Source: Parahaliea mediterranea
Lineage (GTDB): Bacteria > Pseudomonadota > Gammaproteobacteria > Pseudomonadales > Halieaceae
NCBI RefSeq assembly: GCF_017255185.1
Contig: NZ_JAFKCZ010000001.1
Span: forward strand, 248,001-312,000
Direction of reading: 5' to 3'
Length of the DNA: 64,000 nt
The translations under genes and the position numbers were made by a program. Positions 7,443 to 15,480 of the stretch are shown piece by piece. A model generated the notes under the pieces. The model was not told the DNA's origin. It ran no database searches and worked only from the letters and a program-made list of their open reading frames with translations. Position 1 is the stretch's first letter. Every line of letters begins with the position of its first letter.

Positions 7443-9188
7443 ATGACCAAGATTGGCGAGCTGCTGGTGCAGCAGGGCAAGATCTCCGAGCGGGATGTGG
7501 AGCGTACCCTGCTGGCCCAGAACGAAATGGGCGACCTGTTTGGCCAGGTGCTGGTCAAGCTGGGCCTGGTTTCCGACCTGGATCTCGCTCAGGCGCTGAG
7601 CCAGCAACTCGATATCCCCCTGCAGGCGCTTTCCGACTACCCCGAGGAGGCGATCAAGCTCGACGGGGTGTCCCAGGACTTCCTGTTCAGTAACGCCGTG
7701 GTGCCGGTGACCGCCAGCGAGGAGCGCGTCACCTTCGCCGCCACCGTGCCCCAGGACCCCTTCCTCGCCAAGGCCCTGGCCCTGGCCCTGGACAAGCCGG
7801 TCAGCATCGTCCTCGGCCTGGAAGCCGATATCAACAAGACCCTGCAACTGCACCTGCAGGCCGAGGAGGGCGGGGACGACGAGGAGCTTTCCGACCAGTT
7901 CGCCGGCCAGAGCGACGACGAATTCATCGAGCACCTGCGCGACCTCGCCAGCGAGGCGCCGGTGATCCGCCTGGTCAACCAGATCATCCACCGGGCGGTG
8001 GATATGGGCGCCTCCGACATCCATGTCGAGCCCTTCGAGGACGGCCTGCACCTGCGCTACCGGGTGGACGGCGTACTGCAGGACTCCCGCGATGCGCCCT
8101 CACCCAGCCTGGCGCCGGCCATCGCCTCGCGCATCAAGCTGCTGTCGCACATGAACATCGCCGAGCGGCGCCTGCCCCAGGACGGCCGCATTATGACCCG
8201 GGTCAAGGGCCACGAGCTGGACCTGCGGGTGTCCACCATTCCCACCGTACACGGCGAGAGCATCGTCATGCGGGTGCTGGACCGGGGCAGCATCCGCCTC
8301 AGCCTCACCGAGATGGGTTTCAGCGACGATACCCTGGAGCGTTACCAAACCCTGCTGGCCCGGCCCCACGGGGTGTTGCTGATGACCGGCCCCACCGGCT
8401 CCGGTAAAACCACCACACTGTACGCCTCGCTGGCTTCCCTGGACTCCGAGCGGCTCAAGATCATCACCGTGGAAGACCCGGTGGAATACCAGCTCCAGGG
8501 CGTCAACCAGATCCAGGTGCAGTCCCAGATCGAGTTGAGCTTCGCTCGCGCGCTGCGCGCTATTTTGCGCCAGGACCCCGACATCATCATGATCGGCGAG
8601 ATGCGCGACACCGAAACCGCGCAGATTGGCGTGCAGTCCGCGCTTACCGGTCACCTGGTGTTGTCCACCCTGCATACCAATACCGCAGCCGGCGCCATCA
8701 CCCGCCTGGAAGACATGGGGGTGGAGCGCTTCCTGATTACCTCCTCGGTGAACGGGGTGCTGGCCCAGCGGCTGGTGCGCACCCTGTGCAAACACTGCAA
8801 AACTGAAGTCGAGCTCTCCGGCGAGGCCATCCGCCGCTACGGCCTGAAGCCCTTTCTCGCGCCCGGCCAGACCACGGTTTACCAGGCGGTGGGTTGCGAG
8901 CACTGCCTGGAATCCGGCTACGCGGGCCGTACCTCCATCCACGAGTTGTTCGTGCTGGATGAGGAGATGCACCGGGTCATCATGTCCGGCGCCGACGCGA
9001 CCCTGCTCCACGCCGCCGCGCGCAAGCAGGGCATGATCACCCTCTATGAGGACGGCCTGCGCAAGGTGGTCGCGGGCAAGACCTCCCTTGAGGAAGTGCT
9101 GCGGGTGACCCAGGATCAGACCGAATCCGAGGACGAGGCCGCGGAGATGGAAGCCCAGCTTCAGCAACTGGCCTCGCCGGCCGCCTGA
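7443..9188 (+). CDS. gspE: Type II secretion ATPase GspE
   Basis: Cytoplasmic hexameric ATPase that powers pseudopilus assembly in type II secretion. 581 aa, slightly longer than the usual 500-570. The N-terminal N1E/N2E region (1-150) is followed by the Walker A GPTGSGKTTT near 316-325, an Asp box, Walker B (IIMIGEMRD) near 380-388, and the GspE-type tetracysteine zinc site CKHC (449, 452) and CEHC (485, 488). That zinc site with the long N-terminus and context favours GspE over PilB. It is the first gene of an 11-gene run; gspF starts five bases after its stop. Confidence 0.96.
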   Translation: MTKIGELLVQQGKISERDVERTLLAQNEMGDLFGQVLVKLGLVSDLDLAQALSQQLDIPLQALSDYPEEAIKLDGVSQDFLFSNAVVPVTASEERVTFAATVPQDPFLAKALALALDKPVSIVLGLEADINKTLQLHLQAEEGGDDEELSDQFAGQSDDEFIEHLRDLASEAPVIRLVNQIIHRAVDMGASDIHVEPFEDGLHLRYRVDGVLQDSRDAPSPSLAPAIASRIKLLSHMNIAERRLPQDGRIMTRVKGHELDLRVSTIPTVHGESIVMRVLDRGSIRLSLTEMGFSDDTLERYQTLLARPHGVLLMTGPTGSGKTTTLYASLASLDSERLKIITVEDPVEYQLQGVNQIQVQSQIELSFARALRAILRQDPDIIMIGEMRDTETAQIGVQSALTGHLVLSTLHTNTAAGAITRLEDMGVERFLITSSVNGVLAQRLVRTLCKHCKTEVELSGEAIRRYGLKPFLAPGQTTVYQAVGCEHCLESGYAGRTSIHELFVLDEEMHRVIMSGADATLLHAAARKQGMITLYEDGLRKVVAGKTSLEEVLRVTQDQTESEDEAAEMEAQLQQLASPAA

Positions 9189-9192
9189 ACCC

Positions 9193-10401
9193 ATGGCGCA
9201 TTTCAGCTACAGGGCCATCGGCCGCGACGGCAAGCCCCGCAATGGCAGTATCGAGGCCGACGGCCTCGAACTCGCCTCCCGACAGCTGCGCAGCCAGGGC
9301 CTGACCCTGCTCAAGCTCGAACCCGGCAGCGGCGTCGCCGGTGGCGACGAGGCGGTGGCCGGCAAGCCTCCGGGGCGACAGGAAGTACTGTCCATGACCA
9401 CCGAGCTCGCCGTGCTGCTGCGCGCCGGCCTGCCCCTGGACCGCGCGCTCAAGGTGCTGATCGACATGGCGGCGGAGCCGGGCATCAGCGGCCTGCTCAA
9501 CGACCTGCTCAAGTCGGTGAAGGGCGGTAAGTCTCTCAGCCAGGCGCTGGCGCCACACGACAAGGTGTTCGGTTCTTTCTATATCAATATGGTGCGCTCG
9601 GGGGAGGCCAGTGGCCACCTGTCGGCGGTGCTCGACCGCTTGGTGGAGTACCTCGAAAACGCCAAGGCCAACCGCGATGCGGTGGTTTCCGCGCTGATTT
9701 ACCCCTGCATTTTGCTGGTGGTGTCGGTGCTGTCGGTGATGGTGATGCTGGGCTTTGTGGTGCCCCAGTTCGAGAGTCTGTTCGAGGACATGGGCGAGGC
9801 CCTGCCCGCGCTCACCCGCATGATCATTTCTGCCGCCGATTTCATCAAGGCCTGGGGTTGGCTGCTGGCAGTCGCCGCCGTGGGCGCGGGCTTCTATCTG
9901 CGCAGCTGGGCGCGCAGCGAGGCGGGGCGAACTACCCTGCACCGGCGCATGCTGAAAATGCCCCTGGCCGGGAGGATCGTGTTCGAGTTCGAGATGTCCA
10001 AATTCGCCCGTACCGTGGGTACCCTGGTGGGCAATGGCGTATCCCTGCTCAAGGCCATCTCCATCGCCATCGACACGGTCGACAACACGGTGATGAAAGA
10101 GGCCCTGCAGGTGCTGCCGCCCGCGGTCAAGGCGGGCAAGCGCATGTCGGTGGCGCTGGAGGAGACCAATATGTTCACGCCGATGGTCATCCAGATGACC
10201 CGCGTCGGCGAGGAGTCCGGTAGCCTCGACAAAATGATGCTGGAGCTGGCCAAGGTCTTCGACGACCACGTACAGTCCGGCGTGAAGCGCGGCCTGACCC
10301 TGCTGGAGCCGGTGCTGATTTTGAGCATGGGTGCCATCATCGCGGTGATCATTATCGCCATTTTGATGGGCATCCTGTCGGTGAACGACCTGGCGATGTA
10401 G
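9193..10401 (+). CDS. gspF: Type II secretion inner-membrane platform protein GspF
   Basis: Polytopic platform protein that couples the GspE ATPase to pseudopilin insertion. 402 aa, the normal length. Two GspF cytoplasmic domains (about 70-190 and 270-390) and three hydrophobic segments (near 170-195, 215-235, 375-398) are visible. The N-terminus MAHFSYRAIGRDGKPRNGSI is the standard GspF opening. After the stop there is a perfect 7-bp hairpin before gspG. Confidence 0.96.
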   Translation: MAHFSYRAIGRDGKPRNGSIEADGLELASRQLRSQGLTLLKLEPGSGVAGGDEAVAGKPPGRQEVLSMTTELAVLLRAGLPLDRALKVLIDMAAEPGISGLLNDLLKSVKGGKSLSQALAPHDKVFGSFYINMVRSGEASGHLSAVLDRLVEYLENAKANRDAVVSALIYPCILLVVSVLSVMVMLGFVVPQFESLFEDMGEALPALTRMIISAADFIKAWGWLLAVAAVGAGFYLRSWARSEAGRTTLHRRMLKMPLAGRIVFEFEMSKFARTVGTLVGNGVSLLKAISIAIDTVDNTVMKEALQVLPPAVKAGKRMSVALEETNMFTPMVIQMTRVGEESGSLDKMMLELAKVFDDHVQSGVKRGLTLLEPVLILSMGAIIAVIIIAILMGILSVNDLAM

Positions 10402-10419
10402 CGGGGAGTTTTCTCCCCG
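10402..10419 (+). other. Intercistronic hairpin between gspF and gspG
   Basis: CGGGGAG-TTTT-CTCCCCG forms a perfect 7-bp stem with a four-base loop just after the gspF stop. No T-run follows, so it is not a standard terminator. It could protect the 3' end of the upstream message or block ribosome/exonuclease passage, which would let the major pseudopilin gene behind it be expressed differently. Confidence 0.7.
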
Positions 10420-10455
10420 GACGCCACCAACAAACCTGCTGAAGGAAATCACTCT

Positions 10456-10896
10456 ATGAAGCAACACAAGCGCAACGGGCGGCAGTCCCGTCAGACCGGT
10501 TTCACCCTGATGGAGCTGCTGGTCGTGCTGGCCATCCTCGGCCTGTTGATGAGCCTGGTCGGCCCGGCTGTCCTGAAGCAGCTCGGTGGCGCCAAGTCGA
10601 AGACCGCCGGCATCCAGATCAAGGACCTGGAACAGTCGCTGGAAATGTACAAGCTGGACGTGGGGCGCTTCCCCACGACCGAGCAGGGCCTGGAGGCCCT
10701 GGTGCGCAAGCCCTCCAATGCCGCCGGCTGGAACGGCCCCTACCTGAAATCCAAGGAAGTGCCGCTGGACCCCTGGAACCAGGAATACCACTACAAATAT
10801 CCCGGTGAGAAGGGCGAGCTGGATATTTTCACCTATGGCCAGAACGGGGTTCCCGGTGGTGATGGCGAAGATGCCGATGTGGGCAACTGGCGCTAG
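10456..10896 (+). CDS. gspG: Major pseudopilin GspG
   Basis: Main subunit of the periplasmic pseudopilus, 146 aa. The prepilin signal is textbook: a basic leader ending at Gly15, then FTLME with Glu at +5 and a hydrophobic helix. The C-terminal half has the GspG signature with conserved Trp/Pro segments (GWNGPYL, PLDPWN) and the acidic loop GGDGEDADVGNW that binds calcium in characterised family members. AAGGAA lies about 10 bases upstream of the ATG. It is the only pseudopilin gene here with a real intergenic space before it (54 bp, with a hairpin), consistent with the need for more of this subunit. The prepilin peptidase gene (gspO) is not in the window. Confidence 0.97.
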   Translation: MKQHKRNGRQSRQTGFTLMELLVVLAILGLLMSLVGPAVLKQLGGAKSKTAGIQIKDLEQSLEMYKLDVGRFPTTEQGLEALVRKPSNAAGWNGPYLKSKEVPLDPWNQEYHYKYPGEKGELDIFTYGQNGVPGGDGEDADVGNWR

Positions 10897-11347
10897 CACC
10901 CCGCATCATCGCCGGGGCTTCACCCTGGTGGAGCTGATGGCCGCGTTGGCCATCGCCGCCGTGGTGCTGGCGGTGGCGGTGCCGTCCTCGGTGCGTATGT
11001 ACGACACCATCCGCTACCGGGAGGCCGTGCGGGAGGTGATTACAATGCTGGCCACCGCCCGCTACCGGGCCATCGCCAGCGGCCTGCCCCAGAGCGTGGA
11101 GGTCGTGCCCGGCGAGCGCCGCCTGCGCTTTGACGACAAGAGCACCGTGCTGCCGGCCAACGTCAAGATGGCCGTCCACTCCGCAAAGGAGTTGAACCGC
11201 GGCAACACCGGGGTGATTCGCTTCTATCCGGAAGGTGGCTCCTCTGGCGGCGGCGTGGATATCGAATCGGATCGCGGTCGCGGCGTCAGCATCCGCGTCG
11301 ACTGGTTGATGGGCGGTGTTACCCAGCAGACCTATGCCGCTCGCTAA
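10871..11347 (+). CDS. gspH: Minor pseudopilin GspH
   Basis: Minor pseudopilin of type II secretion, about 158 aa. It has a prepilin leader with cleavage before FTLVE (Gly16/Phe17 from the chosen start), then an apolar helix. The start overlaps gspG: ATGs at 10862, 10871 and 10877 are all possible. I chose 10871; the 10877 ATG would give a 14-residue leader and is about as likely. The body is a GspH/FimT-like beta fold (AIASGLPQSVEVVPGERRLRF). Its stop overlaps the start of gspI. Confidence 0.92.
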   Translation: MPMWATGASTPHHRRGFTLVELMAALAIAAVVLAVAVPSSVRMYDTIRYREAVREVITMLATARYRAIASGLPQSVEVVPGERRLRFDDKSTVLPANVKMAVHSAKELNRGNTGVIRFYPEGGSSGGGVDIESDRGRGVSIRVDWLMGGVTQQTYAAR

Positions 11348-11726
11348 ACGTGCCCAGGGTGGTTTTTCCCTGCTGGAAATGGTCGTTGCGATGGCCATTC
11401 TGGCGCTGTCGCTGGGGGCGCTCTACCAGGCCACAAGCGGCGCCACCCGCAATATCCGCAGTGACGAGCGTTACGCCTACGGCGTGGAGTTGGCGCGCTC
11501 ACTGCTGGCGGATTCTTCCCAGGTGCCATTGAGGGGGCGCAACGACGGCGGGGAAACCGAAGGCGGCTTTCGCTGGCGCGTGGAGACGCAGCCACTGGAT
11601 ATCGACAACGCGGGCCTGGAAAAAGGCCAGCTGCAACGTATCCAGGTGACCGTGAGCTGGGCCGACGGCGGCCGTGAACGGCAGGTGGTGCTGGACTCTG
11701 TCGTGGAGGGCCGGCGGTGGGAGTGA
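11334..11726 (+). CDS. gspI: Minor pseudopilin GspI
   Basis: Tip-complex pseudopilin, about 130 aa. The start ATG at 11334 gives a short leader MPLAKRAQGG, with cleavage before FSLLE (Phe11, Glu15). A further upstream ATG at 11316 would only lengthen the leader. It overlaps gspH by 14 bases and gspJ begins inside its last codons, so the pseudopilin genes are translationally coupled. GspI is known to form a ternary tip with GspJ and GspK. Confidence 0.93.
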   Translation: MPLAKRAQGGFSLLEMVVAMAILALSLGALYQATSGATRNIRSDERYAYGVELARSLLADSSQVPLRGRNDGGETEGGFRWRVETQPLDIDNAGLEKGQLQRIQVTVSWADGGRERQVVLDSVVEGRRWE

Positions 11727-12331
11727 GCTGTCGTACCCCGGCCCGCTCGACGCAGCGCGCCTTCACCCTGGTGGAAGTGATGGTGGCGCTGGCGGTGTTG
11801 TCGTTGATCATGCTCGCGACGGTGACGGCGATGAGAACCCTGGCCAATACCCAGCGCACGCTGGATGCCAGTGTCAGCCGGATTGACGAGGTGCGGACCG
11901 TCACCAGTTTTATTCGCGACCAGCTTGAGGTCGCTACGCTGGGATCAAATTCCAGTGGGTTAAGCCTGGGGGCGGGTGCTAACGAGGGTGCCTACTTCCG
12001 CGGCTACAGCAACAGCATGGAGTGGAAGGCCACCATAAAATTTGGTGAGTCCTACGGCGGACAGTACCTGCTGAGAATTGTTCGCAATGACGATACGTTG
12101 TGGTTGCAGTGGCGGGAAATGCCGCAGGTCACAGCAGAGATTGACTGGAGCGGGGCCCAGTCGCGGCGTTTGATCGATGGTGTGCAGGATTTTCGCCTGG
12201 CCTACAGGGCTACTCATGTGGACCCCTGGGAAGGGGCGGCCGAGCAAGGTGTGGTGCCTGCTCTGGTGCGGCTGCGTATTAAAACGCGTGAGCGCTATTG
12301 GCCAGACCTGATAATGGCGGTACCACGGTAA
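11717..12331 (+). CDS. gspJ: Minor pseudopilin GspJ
   Basis: Minor pseudopilin, about 204 aa, near the family norm. The start is a GTG at 11717 or the GTG at 11723 that overlaps the gspI stop (GTGA). The prepilin site reads Ala15-Phe16 (RAFTLVE), so the usual Gly at -1 is Ala, which peptidases tolerate but which is uncommon; Glu at +5 is kept. The rest matches GspJ (TQRTLDASVSRIDEVR, followed by a beta-rich body). It is coupled to gspK through TAATG. Confidence 0.92.
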   Translation: MGVSCRTPARSTQRAFTLVEVMVALAVLSLIMLATVTAMRTLANTQRTLDASVSRIDEVRTVTSFIRDQLEVATLGSNSSGLSLGAGANEGAYFRGYSNSMEWKATIKFGESYGGQYLLRIVRNDDTLWLQWREMPQVTAEIDWSGAQSRRLIDGVQDFRLAYRATHVDPWEGAAEQGVVPALVRLRIKTRERYWPDLIMAVPR

Positions 12332-13209
12332 TGGAATACGATACCGGAACAATTCGTCTGTCAGATAAACAGTCCGGCGTGGCCCTGGCGATTGTATTGT
12401 GGTTTTTGGCGGCGATGTCGCTGCTTGTCGCGGGTATTGTGCACCAGGGGCGGGTGGATGTACGCCTGGCGCAGGCGCATGTGGCTCGCGCAGAAGCGAT
12501 AGCATCCGGGGACGGGGCCATTCACTTGATGCTGGCACGGTTCACCGCCGCGCCGCTAGAAGGCGGGGGGCGCCGTGGAGAGTTGCCGCTCAGCGGGGTG
12601 TTCGATCTGGGCAATACGCAGGTTTGGGTAAAGATGGTTCCAGCCTCCGGCCTGGTGGATGTCTTTGGTTCGCCACCGCAGTTGCTTGCTGCGCTCTTTG
12701 CTCAGCGGGGCGGCCTTTCGCCCGCCGATGCGCAACAGTTGGCCGACAGTGTGGTAGAGTTGCGCTCGCCCCTGGCCCGGCGCCAGCAACTCGGCATGCA
12801 GCGGGCCGTACGTTTCTCCACACCCGAGGACTTGCTGAGGGTGCCGGGCTTCAATCGCGCCTTGTTGGACGCGATTCAGGACGATATACGCGCCGTACCC
12901 GGGGGGAGAGATAATTTGAACTGGTCTGCGGCGTCACAGGGTCTGCTTCAGGCAGTCAGCAGTACCAACCCCAGGCGTGCGGCTTACCTCGCGGACCGCC
13001 GCAGTGAGGCGGCGGGCGCCCGGCTATGGAACGTCCAGGTAGAGGAGCTGTTCCGCGTTGATGCCGTGATACAGTACGGCGACCAATACTGGATGCGTCG
13101 TCGCTGGATCAGGTTGGAGCAAGGGAGAGGGTCGCAGTTACCCTGGTATGCTGTAAGGAGCGAAGCGCCGCGCGCCGTGCCGCAAATTATGAACAGTGGG
13201 GTGGAGTGA
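12331..13209 (+). CDS. gspK: Pseudopilus tip protein GspK
   Basis: Largest minor pseudopilin, capping the pseudopilus; about 292 aa. The ATG shares a base with the gspJ stop. The leader is atypical, as usual for GspK: Gly16 then VALAIVLWFLAAM, lacking Glu at +5. The helical insertion domain characteristic of GspK is visible in the middle (SPADAQQLADSVVELRS, TPEDLLRVPGFN). Base composition and codon style become less GC-extreme from gspJ on. Confidence 0.92.
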   Translation: MEYDTGTIRLSDKQSGVALAIVLWFLAAMSLLVAGIVHQGRVDVRLAQAHVARAEAIASGDGAIHLMLARFTAAPLEGGGRRGELPLSGVFDLGNTQVWVKMVPASGLVDVFGSPPQLLAALFAQRGGLSPADAQQLADSVVELRSPLARRQQLGMQRAVRFSTPEDLLRVPGFNRALLDAIQDDIRAVPGGRDNLNWSAASQGLLQAVSSTNPRRAAYLADRRSEAAGARLWNVQVEELFRVDAVIQYGDQYWMRRRWIRLEQGRGSQLPWYAVRSEAPRAVPQIMNSGVE

Positions 13210-13210
13210 T

Positions 13211-14236
13211 TTGATCCTCGATAGCAGTAGTCAGCAGTGGCAGCTGTTTGGTTTTGACGTGCGTCACATCGGCCGGCACTGGCAGCACGCGTGGGCGGAA
13301 TTCCTGTGGGGCGACCAGTCGCCGGTCCGTGCTCGGCTCGATGAAGTGGTGCTGTTGCACAGCGAGTCTGGCAGCGAGTTCTACCACAGCGGTCGTACCG
13401 TGGAGCCGACAGATGCAAAGTGCGAAGCTATTCTGCTCCCTGCTGAGTTGGTGCTCACCAAGAGCTTGCGCTTGCCGAGGGCCGCAGAAGCGGAACTCGA
13501 GGCGGCGATGGCCCTGGAAGTAGGCAGTAAAAGCCCGTTTCCAGCCGATGATACCGCCTCAGGTTGGACGCTACTGGGGCGAGACGACGACAGGTTGGAA
13601 GTGCAGTTGGCGATCGTTTCTCTCAGCGCCACCATGCGTTACCTGGGGCGGCACTACGATATTCACGATGTTGGTGCGCGCGAGGTGTGGGCACGCCTTA
13701 ACGAGCGGCCCATCGTATTGCAGGGGTTTGGTGAAGATAGGCGTCTGGCGCGCTACAAGCGTCGTTTGCTGCGCATGGGTGGGCTGTTGGCCGGAGGTCT
13801 TTGCCTGTTGCTGGCGATGGTGCTGCTGTCGGTGGGGGGTAAATACCTCGTGATGAAGCAGTATCAGGACCTGTCTGCCAGGGTGACGGCGCAAACCCGG
13901 GATGCCGCTGAACAGCGCGAGTCACTGTCGTCCGCCAACCAAATCATTGCCTCGGTGGAGGCTGTGTCGCAGGCGTTTCCCAGCCCTCATGTCGAGCTGG
14001 CGCGGTTGACCCAGCTGCTTGGTGATGATGCCTATATCGCCCAGTTCGCCATGAATGGCAATGAAATACGACTGCGTGGCCGCTCCGCGGATGCCGCGGC
14101 GGTAATGGAAAGGCTCACTGCTGTCCCGGAGTATGCCGAGGTGTCTGCGGCGCAGGGTGGTATTACCAAGCTAGGTAATACCGGGTTGGAGCAATTTTAT
14201 GTGTCGATTCGCTTGCGCGGCGAGGGCGACGCGTGA
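13211..14236 (+). CDS. gspL: Type II secretion assembly protein GspL
   Basis: Bitopic inner-membrane protein that ties GspE to the platform. About 341 aa; family members run 350-400. An actin-like cytoplasmic part (1-185) precedes one membrane span near 191-213 (LLAGGLCLLLAMVLLSVGG) and a periplasmic ferredoxin-like domain. The start is uncertain: TTG at 13211 has GGAG a few bases before it, and GTG at 13196 is the alternative and would overlap gspK. The GTGA overlap with gspM shows coupling. Identity rests on position and domain layout more than on sequence motifs. Confidence 0.85.
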   Translation: MILDSSSQQWQLFGFDVRHIGRHWQHAWAEFLWGDQSPVRARLDEVVLLHSESGSEFYHSGRTVEPTDAKCEAILLPAELVLTKSLRLPRAAEAELEAAMALEVGSKSPFPADDTASGWTLLGRDDDRLEVQLAIVSLSATMRYLGRHYDIHDVGAREVWARLNERPIVLQGFGEDRRLARYKRRLLRMGGLLAGGLCLLLAMVLLSVGGKYLVMKQYQDLSARVTAQTRDAAEQRESLSSANQIIASVEAVSQAFPSPHVELARLTQLLGDDAYIAQFAMNGNEIRLRGRSADAAAVMERLTAVPEYAEVSAAQGGITKLGNTGLEQFYVSIRLRGEGDA

Positions 14237-14799
14237 ATTGGCTGAGCGAAAACCGCCGGGACGCAGCCTTTATTCTGGCGACCATGGCCCTGCCGATTGT
14301 CCTGTTGTTCATGTTGGTGCTCAATCTATTCGCCATGCGTGGAGAGTATCAGGCCGAGATCGATCGTCTTGAGCCGCGCATCGCCCGGCTGGTCGGTTTG
14401 AGGATGCAGGAGGATGTGCTAGCTGAAGCCGCGAGTCAGGTGGATTCGAAAGTTTATGACCTTATCTACCCGGCCACTGACGATAGCGCCTCCGTGGCGG
14501 CCTCTTTGCAGAAAAACGTGCGGGACATATTCTCTGGCGCTGGAATGACCGTCAATAATAGCCAGATTTTGCCGGCGAAGCAGGAGGGAAGCCTGGAGCA
14601 TATCGTCGTCAAGATTACTGCCACTGGCTCTCTCGATGCCCTCGATTTGGCTTTAACGGAAGTGGCCTCTTACCGTCCCATGCTGGTATTGGAGTCGCTG
14701 GATGCCTACCCCATGCGCGGCGCCTCGGCCCGGGGTGACCGCAAGCCGCAGCATGTAACCACCAATATCCAGGTGCGCGCCCTGAGGTTGGCGCCATGA
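14233..14799 (+). CDS. gspM: Type II secretion assembly protein GspM
   Basis: Small bitopic inner-membrane partner of GspL, 188 aa. It starts at a GTG inside the gspL stop (GTGA). A short cytoplasmic N-terminus, one membrane span (about 11-34), a coiled segment and a periplasmic ferredoxin-like fold are visible, the GspM/PilO-type plan. It overlaps the next gene by four bases. GspM sequences diverge quickly, so the call leans on context. Confidence 0.85.
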   Translation: MNWLSENRRDAAFILATMALPIVLLFMLVLNLFAMRGEYQAEIDRLEPRIARLVGLRMQEDVLAEAASQVDSKVYDLIYPATDDSASVAASLQKNVRDIFSGAGMTVNNSQILPAKQEGSLEHIVVKITATGSLDALDLALTEVASYRPMLVLESLDAYPMRGASARGDRKPQHVTTNIQVRALRLAP

Positions 14800-15452
14800 G
14801 CTGGTTGCTGGATTTGCGAGAGCGCTACCGCGTCACCTCCGACCCCTTGCTCAGCGAGCGTCGGCTGGAGTTGGGCGTGCTCCTGTTGGTGGTTTTACTG
14901 GCGCTGCAATTGATCGTCAGCGCGGTGGGCTTGGCAATGCCGCCAGCGCCCGAGCCCGTGCCGCCCGCGGCGGAATCCCTGCGGGTGGGCAAGATTGAGC
15001 CGCGCCAACTGGTCAGTGGCGAGCAGAGCGCCCAGATTCGGGCGCGGCCGGTATTCTTCGAAAGTCGCCGGCCACAGGAGCCTGAAAAAGAGACCGAGGC
15101 TCAAAAGCCGCCACCGAAGGTGAAAAAAACCAAGGCGCCCGAACTTAAGTTGGTGGGGGTATTCGGGGCCGCCGAGGCCAAGGGTATCATTGCCCTGCAC
15201 AAGGGCAAGCGTATGCGCCTGCTGGTAGGCGAGGATGTATCCGGCTGGGTGCTCCAGGAAGTCAGCCGTGACCGGGCCAAGTTGCAAAACAATGGCGAGT
15301 CCCTGTCCGTTGTGCTCCAGCGCACGGATACGGGGATTAGCCCCGGTAGTGAGCCCGAGCAAAACGAAGAGGCCGGCGGCGAAAAATCCGGCGCTCCAGA
15401 GCGAGATACCGACAAACCCAAGCCGTCTGGCGCACTGGTGCTAGGCGGTTGA
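14796..15452 (+). CDS. GspC-like inner-membrane clamp protein (GspC/XpsN type)
   Basis: 218 aa with a membrane span near 26-48, a Pro-rich linker, then an HR-type domain near 115-175 (LKLVGVFGAAEAKGIIALHK). In type II secretion, the HR domain of GspC contacts the secretin. The C-terminal PDZ domain of classical GspC is absent; instead there is a charged Pro/Glu-rich tail. Its place between gspM and gspD matches xpsN of the Xanthomonas xps operon, whose product serves the GspC role. I therefore infer a clamp between platform and secretin. The four-base overlap with gspM supports co-translation. Confidence 0.82.
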   Translation: MSWLLDLRERYRVTSDPLLSERRLELGVLLLVVLLALQLIVSAVGLAMPPAPEPVPPAAESLRVGKIEPRQLVSGEQSAQIRARPVFFESRRPQEPEKETEAQKPPPKVKKTKAPELKLVGVFGAAEAKGIIALHKGKRMRLLVGEDVSGWVLQEVSRDRAKLQNNGESLSVVLQRTDTGISPGSEPEQNEEAGGEKSGAPERDTDKPKPSGALVLGG

Positions 15453-15480
15453 TGAAAACTGGGACCAAGGAACTAAAGGA

